37,615 bases of DNA from an uncultured Roseburia sp. (GTDB taxonomy: Bacteria > Bacillota > Clostridia > Lachnospirales > Lachnospiraceae): contig UQNW01000025.1 of assembly GCA_900542495.1 (NCBI GenBank), positions 1 through 37,615 on the forward strand. The letters are read 5' to 3'. The translations under genes were made by a program, and so were the position numbers. The notes beneath the pieces were generated by a model that ran no database searches, had not been told where the DNA came from, and saw only the letters and a list, made by a program, of their open reading frames with translations. This document shows, in pieces, positions 1-7,026 of this stretch; position 1 is the stretch's first letter, and each line of letters starts with the position of its first letter.

Positions 1-1421
1 GCAGACATTCATTTATCAGACAAAACAAGCTGTCTGATGTGGCAGGAAGAATTGACTATATTTCCAATCCGAAAAGACAGGAACATCTCTATGCTACCTA
101 TCAGACGGAAGGAGCAACATCAGAGTTCTGGAAAAATCTTGCCAGAGAGAATCAGTTGGATTTTAAGGCAAGCGGAACAGCAGGGAAATGTATTGAAGGA
201 CGAGAGTTTATCATTGCACTTCCAGAAAGTTTTGTTGAGTACAAGGCAGATGATGTAGTAAGGCTTTTCACGGACAGCTTTCATAAAAGGTATGGTGTAG
301 AATGTAGTGCGGCACTTCACCATAACAAAAGAATGACCAATTACCATATCCATCTTGTATTCAGCGAACGGAAAATGCTGGAACATCCCGAAGTGAAAAT
401 TGCTATCAGAAATATGTTTTATGATGAGCAGGGAAAGCACAGACGCACGAAGAAAGAGATTTTAGATGAGCAGGGAAATCTTCGGGTAGGATGCAGCATT
501 ATTCCCAAAGGGGAAGTTTATGAGAGCCATATTTTTACGAAGAAAGATGAATGGTTTAAGAACGATGCTTTTACCAGAGAAGTGAAGGAAATGTTTACGG
601 AAATCATCAACAGTCATGTGAAAGAAGAATCCGAAAAGCTGTCTGTATTTCAGCAGGGCGGTGTGTATCTGGCAACGAAGAAAATCGGGAAGAATAATCC
701 GAAAGAAGCAGAAATACGGGCAGATAATGCGGCAAGGCAGGAATGGAATCGGACGGTTGATGTGGCATTAGTCGAGGGCGTTCCCGAAGAAGATATTTTA
801 ACGGTCAAGCGGGAAAAAATCACTGACAAAACGCTGCAATCAATAAGGACACATGGTTGGCTGCCGGATATGTTTCAGCAGATTATCCGTGGTGCGAAAG
901 ACTTCTTACAGGAAATGATTTTCAAATTTAAGCTGCCGCCAAAGCCAGTACCGAAGATTGATTTACAGGAATGGAATGATATGCGGAAGCTGATGGAGAA
1001 ACTTCAGAAGCAGTCACAGGCGATGAAGTCCACGCAACAGGAGCTTTCCTTGTTGAAGAAACAGCTTTCCGAGACAACAGGATTTTTCAAAGGAAAAGTA
1101 CGGAAATCCTTAGAGGGCAAAATTGAACAGGCAGAGAAACAGGAAAAACGTATTCATACAGATATGGAACAGATGGTAACACAGGCAGGATATCCAGATG
1201 TTCAGTCCTTTGCAAAGACGTATCAGAAATCGGAAAAACTGGTCAGGGAATATAATGAGGAGCTGCGAGCATGGGAAAATCAGACAGAGCAGAAGAAAGA
1301 GCCGTCATCAGAACCGCCGAAAAAGGCAAGCATACGGGAAAAATTGCACCGCTATCAGCAGGAAAGCAGACAGCAGCCGAAACGGTCAGTTAAAAAGAAA
1401 TCTATGGATAGAGAACGATAA
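1..1421 (+). CDS. MobA/MobL-family relaxase, 5' end outside window
   Basis: Conjugative relaxase that nicks the transfer origin of a mobilizable element. The reading frame is open from base 3 through the GTG at 39, and the residues before that GTG (SDVAGRIDYISNPKRQEHLY) are typical of the relaxase N-terminus, so the true start lies upstream of the window. Visible features are a histidine motif (YHIHLVFSER) of the HUH type around residue 105 of the visible part, a long charged coiled-coil stretch near residues 310-410, and a basic Gln/Lys/Arg-rich C-terminus. tnpV follows after 17 bases, which is a common pairing in clostridial integrative mobilizable elements. No integrase or accessory Mob protein is visible here. 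The family call is firm; the element type is inferred. Confidence 0.9.
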   Translation, partial: RHSFIRQNKLSDVAGRIDYISNPKRQEHLYATYQTEGATSEFWKNLARENQLDFKASGTAGKCIEGREFIIALPESFVEYKADDVVRLFTDSFHKRYGVECSAALHHNKRMTNYHIHLVFSERKMLEHPEVKIAIRNMFYDEQGKHRRTKKEILDEQGNLRVGCSIIPKGEVYESHIFTKKDEWFKNDAFTREVKEMFTEIINSHVKEESEKLSVFQQGGVYLATKKIGKNNPKEAEIRADNAARQEWNRTVDVALVEGVPEEDILTVKREKITDKTLQSIRTHGWLPDMFQQIIRGAKDFLQEMIFKFKLPPKPVPKIDLQEWNDMRKLMEKLQKQSQAMKSTQQELSLLKKQLSETTGFFKGKVRKSLEGKIEQAEKQEKRIHTDMEQMVTQAGYPDVQSFAKTYQKSEKLVREYNEELRAWENQTEQKKEPSSEPPKKASIREKLHRYQQESRQQPKRSVKKKSMDRER

Positions 1422-1438
1422 GAAAGGTGGAAATGATT

Positions 1439-1813
1439 ATGAAGAAAACAATTTTTGAAGAAATGGGCGGCACTTATATCAGACACGGGGATTATTTTAT
1501 CCCCTGTCTTACCTTGACGGAGGAAGAACAGAGATTTATCGGCGTATGGGGACAAAGACATTTACGCTATCTGAAAGAATATCGTAGAAGTGTATATTTG
1601 AATTTACTTACAAGTGGCAGGCTGAATAGTTATCTTGCAGATATAGAAGAACAGGCACAAGAACGCTTTGAAAGGATTATAGAGCAGATGAAACAGGAGC
1701 AGGGTATTACAGAACAGTTAAAGGCAGAAAATCAGATGGAATGGGTATCGAGAATGAACAATATACAGGCGTGTGCAAGAGAGGTTGTGAACGCCGAATT
1801 GATTTATAACTAA
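1439..1813 (+). CDS. tnpV: TnpV-family transposon-encoded protein
   Basis: Small protein of about 124 residues found in clostridial transposons and mobilizable elements; its molecular role is unknown. It is recognised from the conserved opening MKKTIFEEMGGTY and the motifs IPCLTL and WGQRHLRYLKEYRR, followed by a helical Glu/Gln-rich middle (QERFERIIEQMKQEQG). Start chosen at ATG 1439 because the conserved family opening begins there and an AAGGTGG Shine-Dalgarno sits about 9 bases upstream. A GTG at 1427 and an ATG at 1433 are in the same frame but too close to that site. It is probably co-transcribed with the relaxase. Confidence 0.85.
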   Translation: MKKTIFEEMGGTYIRHGDYFIPCLTLTEEEQRFIGVWGQRHLRYLKEYRRSVYLNLLTSGRLNSYLADIEEQAQERFERIIEQMKQEQGITEQLKAENQMEWVSRMNNIQACAREVVNAELIYN

Positions 1814-1838
1814 AAGAAAAGAGATTTTGGATAAATGC

Positions 1839-1869
1839 TTGACTGTAAACCTTGTTTATAGCTTATTCT
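1839..1869 (+). promoter_or_regulatory. MerR-type promoter and operator with 19-bp spacer
   Basis: A -35 box TTGACT (1839-1844) and a -10-like TATTCT (1864-1869) are separated by 19 bases, the over-long spacing typical of promoters that MerR proteins activate by DNA distortion. The spacer holds a near-perfect dyad, CTGTAAAC (1843-1850), CTT, GTTTATAG (1854-1861), with one mismatch in eight. It lies directly upstream of the merR-ABC operon, which suggests autoregulation. A second, ordinary reading (TTGTTT 1852-1857, 17 bases, TAAAAT 1875-1880) is possible and may be the basal promoter. Confidence 0.65.
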
Positions 1870-1906
1870 TAAGATAAAATAGAGTTGCTTGAAAGGAGTG
1901 CATAAC

Positions 1907-2752
1907 ATGACAATAAAAGATGTAGAAGAACGAACAGGTTTATCCCGTTCTAATGTCCGTTTTTATGAAAAGGAAAAACTCGTTGAGCCTTCAAGAAATG
2001 AAAGTAATGGTTATAGAGATTATTCTGAAAATGATGTGGAAAATATAAAGAAGATAGCATATCTGCGTACATTGGGAATTTCTATTGAGGATATACGAAG
2101 TATTATATCTGGGAAAGTAACTTTGCAGGAAACGCTTGAGAAGCAGAATGAAGTATTAAAAAGTCAGATTACTGATTTGAATAAGGCGAAACTCATGTGC
2201 GAAAAAATGCTGGATGAAGAAAGTATTAGTTATGAAAAATTACAGGTAGAACAATATGTAACAGAGTTGCAGGATTATTGGAAAGATAATCAAACTGTTT
2301 TCAAATTGGATTCAGTCAGCTTTTTATATATATGGGGAAGTATGCTTACTTGGATAACGATTACCGTATTATGCTTGATTATTGGGGCGTTGTCTTATTC
2401 TAAGCTGCCAGTAAAGATTCCGGTACAATGGAGTAAAGGTGTGGCAACATCTTTGGTGAATAAAAACTGGATTTTTATTTGTCCCGTTATCTGTATTATA
2501 ATCCGTTATTTATTAAAACCTTTTATTTATGCCAAATTACAGATGAACAATTATTATGGAGATATTATAACAGAGTATTTGACAAATTATATGTGTTTTA
2601 TTGTGTTGTCGGTAGAAATTTTCTCCATACTTTTTACTTTCGGAGTGGTAAAAAATATTGTTGTACTGTTATTTGTGGACACAGTAGTTTTTATTGGATT
2701 GTTAGTCGTTGGGCTGACAAAAATGGATTTGAGAGGAAAAGAAATTTTATGA
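1907..2752 (+). CDS. MerR-family regulator with C-terminal membrane domain
   Basis: A 281-residue regulator. The N-terminal MerR winged helix (MTIKDVEERTGLSRSNVRFY, then the NGYRDYSENDVENI wing) covers about residues 1-70. A dimerising coiled coil follows at about 80-120, then four hydrophobic segments (about 140-165, 188-205, 220-245, 250-275). The segment LPVKIPVQW resembles the DUF1648-type membrane domain. The long membrane part is unusual for MerR and implies signal sensing at the membrane. Start at ATG 1907: AAGGAG lies 8 bases upstream, while the in-frame TTG at 1889 lies upstream of that site. Its stop overlaps the ABC ATPase start (ATGA at 2749). It probably controls its own operon through the 1839-1869 operator. 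Confidence 0.85.
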   Translation: MTIKDVEERTGLSRSNVRFYEKEKLVEPSRNESNGYRDYSENDVENIKKIAYLRTLGISIEDIRSIISGKVTLQETLEKQNEVLKSQITDLNKAKLMCEKMLDEESISYEKLQVEQYVTELQDYWKDNQTVFKLDSVSFLYIWGSMLTWITITVLCLIIGALSYSKLPVKIPVQWSKGVATSLVNKNWIFICPVICIIIRYLLKPFIYAKLQMNNYYGDIITEYLTNYMCFIVLSVEIFSILFTFGVVKNIVVLLFVDTVVFIGLLVVGLTKMDLRGKEIL

Positions 2753-3444
2753 TTCAGATTTCAAATTTAAGTAAAAAATATGGTGAAACGGTTGTTTTTT
2801 CGGACTTAAACTATACATTTGAAAATGCTTGTATTTATGGACTTGTTGGAAGAAATGGAGCTGGAAAGACTACTCTTTTAAATATACTTTCGAATTATGA
2901 CAAAAATTATACAGGAGTAATCTCTATCGACAGAAAAAAGATGAATAAGGTTGATTATCTTGATATGCCGGTCGCCTATGCAATGGATCAACCAAGTTTT
3001 TTTAATGAGCTGACGATATATGAAAATCTTCTTTTGATTGCTTCAAGCAGAAAGATAAAAAAACAAGAGGCATTTGATAAAATCGAGAGGATTTTAGATG
3101 GGTTGGGATTAAAAAAGTATGAGAACTATTCTCCGTTAGAACTTTCAAAAGGTACAATGCAACGGTTAAATAATGCTTGTGCAATGATACAAGAAGAAAA
3201 AATTACTATTTTTGATGAACCATTTTCAGGACTTGATCCTGTCCAAATGAAACTTTTAGAAAATGTAATAGTGGAGTTTCACAAGAAAGAAAAAGGAATT
3301 TACATTATTTCAAGCCATGATATAGAGTGTTTACAAAATGTTTGTGACAAGTGTCTTTTGTTACATAACGGACAAATTAGAGAAATCAATATGGAGGAAG
3401 TTGACAGAGAGGAAATAGCAAAAATTTTATCTGAAGGGGAGTAA
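2749..3444 (+). CDS. ABC transporter ATP-binding protein
   Basis: A 231-residue ATPase subunit of a membrane exporter. Walker A is GRNGAGKTT (about 34-42), the Q-loop region is AMDQPSF (about 78-84), the signature is LSKGT (about 132-136, a deviation from LSGGQ), and Walker B is ITIFDEPFSGLD (about 152-163), followed by a switch histidine in ISSHD. Start at ATG 2749 overlaps the merR stop by four bases, so the two are translationally coupled; a longer in-frame reading back to 2479 only runs antiphase to merR. It is paired with the permease two bases downstream. The substrate is unknown: regulator plus ABC pairs of this kind often give resistance to antimicrobial peptides or drugs, which here is inference only. 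Confidence 0.92.
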   Translation: MIQISNLSKKYGETVVFSDLNYTFENACIYGLVGRNGAGKTTLLNILSNYDKNYTGVISIDRKKMNKVDYLDMPVAYAMDQPSFFNELTIYENLLLIASSRKIKKQEAFDKIERILDGLGLKKYENYSPLELSKGTMQRLNNACAMIQEEKITIFDEPFSGLDPVQMKLLENVIVEFHKKEKGIYIISSHDIECLQNVCDKCLLLHNGQIREINMEEVDREEIAKILSEGE

Positions 3445-3446
3445 GT

Positions 3447-4631
3447 ATGTATCAGTTGCTTTTGAAACAGAGATTCAAATTTGCAGTTAGAATGGTCAAA
3501 CGAAATATAGGTGCTTATCTTATACTGATTGCTATTGTGCCATGTATTCTTATATTGCAATCTATGATTCAGAAAAACTATGGAATGGATATTGCTGTTT
3601 TTATACCATATGGTATTCTCTGTTTCTTGTTTATGAATTTGTTTGGAACAATACCAAGAATGCGTATTTCTCCTGAAACTTATATTTGGAAAATAGAAAA
3701 AACATATATTTGGAGAGTGAAGAAGATAGGAAAAAGCATGGTACTGACGTTGAGTGTTGCGTTGATTTTATTTTGGGCTTTTCCAATGGAGGGAATGGTC
3801 TTAAGACAGTTTATTGTGGCTATGCTTTGTAACCCAATTGTCAATATGCATACGGTTTTATCAACACAATATAAATATCGGGATATTATGAATATATGTA
3901 TGTTGGCAGTAGTAATGATTTGTTTTTTTTATGGAAGTGTATTTGTTACCAGTATATTATTGATCATTTACGGATTATATTTTATTTTATATCCTTATTT
4001 TAGCTATCAAGCAATTATCCCGTTCTTTCAACAATATAATCAGATGTTATATGGATTTTTGAATAGAGAATATGATACAGTTTTGCAAACGCAGGATGAA
4101 GTGTTCTTCCAAAATAATCAGAAAGAAATGAAAGGACTGATGAAGAAATATTATGGCAGCCGCTATCGTTTTTTGATGGTTTATGAGGTGGTTAGTATTG
4201 TCAGAAGAAAGAAACAGATTATGTATCAGTATTTTGCGATTGTTTTAATCACAATGTTATTATCGCAGATAGACGGAAAATATATTGAGTATGTATTATT
4301 GTTTTCTATATTGATATTAGGACAGAATGTTGTCAGCTATAATGTGCAAAATGAATTACGTTTAGTTAGAAAAGGATTTCCGCTCAGATATTCTTTAAAA
4401 GAAAAATTACAATGTAAGTCAGTTATTGGAATGTTCTTGTTGTTACTTCCAATGCTCTGTTATTGGATAGCGTATAAAATTGAATTATTTAGTATTATCC
4501 TTTGGATATGGATACCGATTCAGAGTATTATAATATATACAGCAAAGAACCGACTGCAAAGGTTACTATATATACTTCCGTTTTATATTTTGTCATTGTT
4601 ATCTATGAGAGTATGGCAGATGTTTTTTTAA
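3447..4631 (+). CDS. Multi-pass membrane protein, putative ABC permease
   Basis: A 394-residue, strongly hydrophobic protein with roughly ten membrane-spanning segments, for example near residues 25-40, 48-66, 95-112, 150-180, 262-300 and 320-390. A soluble charged loop lies near 205-250 (VLQTQDEVFFQNNQKEM). Basic residues at the N-terminus (KQRFKFAVRMVKR) suggest a cytoplasmic start. It follows the ATPase by two bases with a GGGGAG Shine-Dalgarno, so it is most likely that ATPase's membrane partner. I do not recognise a named permease family. Codons are very AT-rich, as in the rest of this operon, unlike the prophage genes. Confidence 0.75.
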   Translation: MYQLLLKQRFKFAVRMVKRNIGAYLILIAIVPCILILQSMIQKNYGMDIAVFIPYGILCFLFMNLFGTIPRMRISPETYIWKIEKTYIWRVKKIGKSMVLTLSVALILFWAFPMEGMVLRQFIVAMLCNPIVNMHTVLSTQYKYRDIMNICMLAVVMICFFYGSVFVTSILLIIYGLYFILYPYFSYQAIIPFFQQYNQMLYGFLNREYDTVLQTQDEVFFQNNQKEMKGLMKKYYGSRYRFLMVYEVVSIVRRKKQIMYQYFAIVLITMLLSQIDGKYIEYVLLFSILILGQNVVSYNVQNELRLVRKGFPLRYSLKEKLQCKSVIGMFLLLLPMLCYWIAYKIELFSIILWIWIPIQSIIIYTAKNRLQRLLYILPFYILSLLSMRVWQMFF

Positions 4632-4937
4632 CAATAAGATTATTGATTTTCTAAGCAAAACCGCTTATAATTTGAGTCGGTACATATTGCTATTATCCAC
4701 AGTTACAGGGCGTGTGTTATCAATGCCGATAACAAAATGATAACATTAGCCTGTATAGGCAGGATAATATGGATAAATCAAATAATTAAAAAAAAAGCGA
4801 ACACGGCAACAAATAATCTCTAAACAAAATTGATTAGTGATTGTCGAGTTTGAATAACAGATATCCCAAGGCAACGCCCTTTATCCTCAAGGGGCAAAAA
4901 TCTTTAGCCTAGGGAATGAATAAAATAACGAGAAAAT

Positions 4938-4980
4938 AAAGACCTTGTAGAGCGGAAAAACCGTTCTATGAGGTCTTTTT
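4938..4980 (+). terminator. Rho-independent terminator
   Basis: AAAGACCT pairs with AGGTCTTT around an inner stem TAGAGCGG / CCGTTCTA with an AAAAA loop, followed by a run of T. It lies 0.3 kb after the permease gene and would end transcripts arriving from the cargo operon. Confidence 0.85.
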
Positions 4981-5292
4981 CTTTTACTTAAAACCATGGA
5001 GAAAGCCTTGTGTAGATTACCAAGATTATTGACACAACAGGGGTTGACGACGATTGAACGTGTGGACGACGCGGGATAACGTGGGAAACCCCGATTTTAT
5101 TGGGGATAAGCCGATTTTTAGAAAGAAAAAAATTGAAGTTGTGACACTGATTTTGAGAAAATTCATAATAACAACGTCACACGTTGAAGTACAAAAGCAA
5201 ATTTGAAGAAACGTTGAATTTAAGCCATTTATAAAAAAGTGAAATGAAATAATGATAGAATAGTACAAGTTTTGTCTCATTGATGAAAATTG

Positions 5293-5316
5293 CGTTATAA
5301 CGGTTGCGTTATGACG
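5293..5316. repeat. Tandem CGTTATAACG-type palindromes
   Basis: CGTTATAACG (5293-5302), a perfect 10-bp palindrome, is followed by CGTTATGACG (5307-5316) with one change. The same palindrome occurs twice head to tail at 22639-22658 inside the prophage. It may be a protein-binding site; its role is unknown. Confidence 0.6.
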
Positions 5317-5368
5317 TTATTTTTTTGCATGAAAATCGTCAGACACCTTGTAAAATGGGCGTTACAGA

Positions 5369-5413
5369 AAAAAACACATGCTTAAGGAATGAATCCAAAA
5401 GCATGTGTTTTTT
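5369..5413. terminator. Bidirectional terminator at the host-prophage boundary
   Basis: A 15-bp perfect stem (5369-5383 with 5399-5413) is built from AAAAAACACATGCTT and its complement, with a 15-base loop. A-run and T-run flanks allow termination in both directions. It sits just outside the proposed prophage left end and would stop repressor-strand transcripts leaving the prophage. Confidence 0.85.
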
Positions 5414-5421
5414 CAAAATTA

Positions 5422-5531
5422 CAATGTGACAAATTTAATCATTGATTTTCATATGTCACATTGCGCTATTTTCAAGGCTTTAAAGCACTTTTCAGTAAAA
5501 TACTTCCCCAAAAAGCAAAGTGACAAAAAAG
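5422..5531. mobile_element. Putative left end of the Mu-like prophage with transposase sites
   Basis: Three related motifs lie between the boundary terminator and the repressor stop codon: CAATGTGACAAATTT (from 5422), an inverted copy ending TGTCACATTG (5454-5463), and AAAGTGACAAAAAAG (from 5517). Clustered end sites in mixed orientation are what MuA-type transposases bind at attL. Transposable phages end in 5'-TG, so the end is probably TGTGACAAA at 5425. The distance to the repressor is Mu-like. The right end is outside the window, so neither the matching CA end nor the target duplication can be seen. Confidence 0.55.
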
Positions 5532-5571
5532 AGTTAAAAATAACCCATATTAAGCAAATTCATTTAGTGTT

Positions 5572-5958
5572 TTATCTGACTTTGTGATTGATAATGTTTG
5601 AGTGGTCTGATTTGTTTTTTTTTATGCGATTATATTTAAGATCTAACATCATTAATATATCTTCTTTATCATTATCGGATAGACACCTAAATTGCTCGAT
5701 AAATTGTCTTTCACCATCTCGTATATTAGAACGTAATGGGGACTCTGATATTCGAGATTCTCCGAAAAGTATATAATCACACGAACACTCTAAAGCCTTT
5801 GATAATCCCATAAGTGCAGTTGCAGAGGGGAGAATTTTTCCATTTTCGATTTCACTGAGGTTTCCTGTTGAGATCCCAGTAGCTTCTTTAATCTGTTTCC
5901 CTGTTATATTAAGTTGGTTTCTTCGTTCTTTGATTCTTTGACCTATCATATTATCCAT
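5572..5958 (-). CDS. XRE-family phage repressor
   Basis: A 128-residue lysogeny repressor candidate. A lambda-Cro/XRE helix-turn-helix occupies residues 5-65 (GQRIKERRNQLNITGKQIKE, then GISTGNLSEIENGKILPS), and a short helical C-terminal part ends in a basic tail. GGAGGA lies 2 bases beyond the start codon on the coding strand, close but strong. It is the only leftward gene at the prophage left end, the position of Mu c, and it faces the rightward early promoter across the dyad operator at 5973-6038. It lacks the catalytic serine-lysine region of LexA-like repressors, so control by self-cleavage is unlikely. Confidence 0.85.
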   Translation of the reverse strand: MDNMIGQRIKERRNQLNITGKQIKEATGISTGNLSEIENGKILPSATALMGLSKALECSCDYILFGESRISESPLRSNIRDGERQFIEQFRCLSDNDKEDILMMLDLKYNRIKKNKSDHSNIINHKVR

Positions 5959-5972
5959 GTTTCCTCCAATCT

Positions 5973-6038
5973 CTAAAATAAGAAAAACTCTAAAAAACGA
6001 GTTGACAAAACTCGGATATTAGAGTAATATTATTTTAG
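5973..6038. promoter_or_regulatory. Nested symmetric operator between repressor and early promoter
   Basis: Three inverted repeats share nearly one centre at about 6006: CGAGTT/AACTCG (5998-6003, 6009-6014), ACTCTAA/TTAGAGT (5987-5993, 6019-6025) and CTAAAATAA/TTATTTTAG (5973-5981, 6030-6038). The inner dyad covers the early -35 box. This suggests several repressor dimers bound cooperatively. Confidence 0.65.
6002..6030 (+). promoter_or_regulatory. Early rightward promoter
   Basis: TTGACA (6002-6007), 17 bases, TAATAT (6025-6030): close to the sigma-70/sigma-A consensus. Transcription would start near 6037 and enter the structured leader. The -35 box lies inside the inner operator dyad, so repressor binding would block it, as expected for the lytic promoter of a Mu-like phage. 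Confidence 0.8.
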
Positions 6039-6487
6039 GGTTAGAAATAAACCAAGCAACAAAATAACACATCGCCTAAATCAAGGCAATACAAAACAGC
6101 CGTTCGGGCTGTTCGGCAAAAGTAAGTCCTCCGTTTCAGGAGAAATAATAAGTAAGTGTTTTTTGAGATTCCATAGCAGAGTTGGCGCTCTGCTATGGAA
6201 AGTGATCCGAACATTGAGTTGGCGCTCGATCGGATCGCATCATCAAATGATGATGATTTAATAAGTTGGTTCCATATGGATATTACAGAACAAGCCTGGC
6301 AGCTTTTTACATTCTGTATATGTCCTGGAGCCGTTTGGGTAGGAAATGAAATGTACTAAATCTGGATTTTTTTGTACAAGATCAGGATGATTTTATCCTG
6401 TATTGATATAAAAACGTCCAATTTCATTCCCACCTGCATTTTAACACAAGGTACCACAAACTTCCATTATGTTATACCTTTTTGTCT
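6037..6487 (+). ncRNA. Candidate large structured RNA, part 1
   Basis: About 450 bases without a gene, directly downstream of the early promoter and dense in base-paired elements. These are: AACAGCC/GGCTGTT (6095-6113); an 11-bp perfect hairpin 6171-6198; a second hairpin 6204-6236; CATCATCA/TGATGATG (6238-6255); a long-range helix AATGAAAT (6345-6352) with ATTTCATT (6421-6428), extended by GG/CC and GGT/ACC; inside it, TGTAC/GTACA (6352-6378) and CAGGAT/ATCCTG (6383-6400); and AAGGTA/TACCTT (6448-6480) followed by TTTTTG, a possible terminator. The first two large hairpins share the identical apical sequence GAGTTGGCGCTC. ROOL or GOLLD class phage RNAs are possible relatives; I cannot confirm this. 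Confidence 0.6.
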
Positions 6488-6539
6488 TAAAAAATTGAAA
6501 AAAAATGGAAATAATTCTTAGGATTTTTGACAAAAAGAG

Positions 6540-6855
6540 GGAGATAAGGTGGCACAAATGAAATTCCCCGGCAGATAGAACCGCCGGGGAAAGGGCATCA
6601 GGTTACCTGATGCAGTAGGAAATCGATTCCTTAAGTGGTGAAACCACCTTGGTCATGTGAAATTTCCGAGAATCTGAACACGATTTTGGTAAAGGGCATT
6701 CAAATTCTGAAATAACACAATCTGCTTCTTTCTTAGAGGAAACCTGTTTCCAACTAAGCTTGAAGTTATCGAAGGAAGTAGCCACGAGGAATCACCTCCT
6801 TCCTGGATTTAAAAAAATCCATATGAACATTTTAACACAGGAAATCGAGAAGGAG
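6540..6855 (+). ncRNA. Candidate structured leader, part 2, with possible Shine-Dalgarno switch
   Basis: This continues the gene-free leader. Hairpins are TTCCCCGGC/GCCGGGGAA (6564-6591), GCATCAGG/CCTGATGC (6595-6613), AGGAA/TTCCT (6617-6631), GTGGT/ACCAC (6635-6647), and CTTAG/CTAAG enclosing GGAAA/TTTCC (6732-6758). The 3' part holds GAAGGA (6771-6776), CTCCTTC (6796-6802) and GAAGGAG (6849-6855). The last is the ribosome site of the 53-aa gene at 6865. CTCCTTC can pair with either of the others, giving two exclusive states that would hide or expose that ribosome site. Whether this is a separate RNA or the 3' half of one 0.8-kb RNA is unclear. Confidence 0.55.
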
Positions 6856-6864
6856 AATTATTAT

Positions 6865-7026
6865 ATGACAAATTTAGAGAGAATCCAGCAGATGGAAGTA
6901 GAAGAGCTGGCAGAGTTTTTAAATGAGATTCATGAACCGGATGAGGACGAGATCATGATAGATGGAGAACATTTTTCCTCAGAAGATGAAATAGTCAGAT
7001 GGCTATTGGAAGAGGAGGGAAAATGA
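6865..7026 (+). CDS. Small acidic phage protein (53 aa)
   Basis: First protein of the early operon. It is strongly acidic (MEVEELAEFLNEIHEPDEDE near the start, LLEEEGK at the end) and helical. Start at ATG 6865 with GAAGGAG 9 bases upstream; the longer in-frame reading from 6760 runs through the structured leader and has no ribosome site. The MTNLERIQQM-EELAEFL opening is common among small proteins of clostridial phages, function unknown. Its stop overlaps the next start (ATGA at 7023). Translation may be controlled by the pairing switch just upstream. Confidence 0.7.
   Translation: MTNLERIQQMEVEELAEFLNEIHEPDEDEIMIDGEHFSSEDEIVRWLLEEEGK

Larger units (their letters stand above)
4632..5368. 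other. Gene-poor stretch at the end of the mobilizable element
   Basis: No convincing gene in 737 bases. Contents: a perfect DnaA-box consensus TTATCCACA at 4693-4701 and a one-mismatch inverted copy TATGGATAA at 4768-4776; TGTTATC (4715-4721) facing GATAACA at 4728-4734 and again at 4739-4745; a small GCCCTT/AAGGGGC dyad near 4873-4896; a strong terminator (4938-4980); and CGTTATAACG-type palindromes at 5293-5316. A 27-codon frame at 4996-5079 lacks a clear ribosome site. The DnaA-box region could be a replication or regulatory site of the element; this is speculative. Confidence 0.5.

Noticed and set aside
2479..2748. Possible N-terminal extension of the ABC ATPase
   Set aside because: It runs out of frame through the membrane domain of the MerR gene; the ATGA overlap at 2749 and a standard ABC N-terminus fix the start.
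4996..5079. 27-codon frame beginning MEKALCRLPRLL
   Set aside because: No clear ribosome binding site, no family resemblance, and it lies in a gene-poor stretch.
5572..5776. Rightward frame at 5588-5776
   Set aside because: Antisense shadow of the XRE repressor gene.
6527..6560. TTGACA at 6527-6532 as a second leader promoter
   Set aside because: No acceptable -10 box 16-18 bases downstream.
6603..6785. 60-codon minus-strand frame in the leader
   Set aside because: No ribosome site and it crosses several perfect hairpins; the region behaves as structured RNA.
6805..6820. GGATTT/AAATCC hairpin as a terminator ending the leader
   Set aside because: Only 6 bp and not followed by a T run; it would also cut off the 53-aa gene from its promoter.
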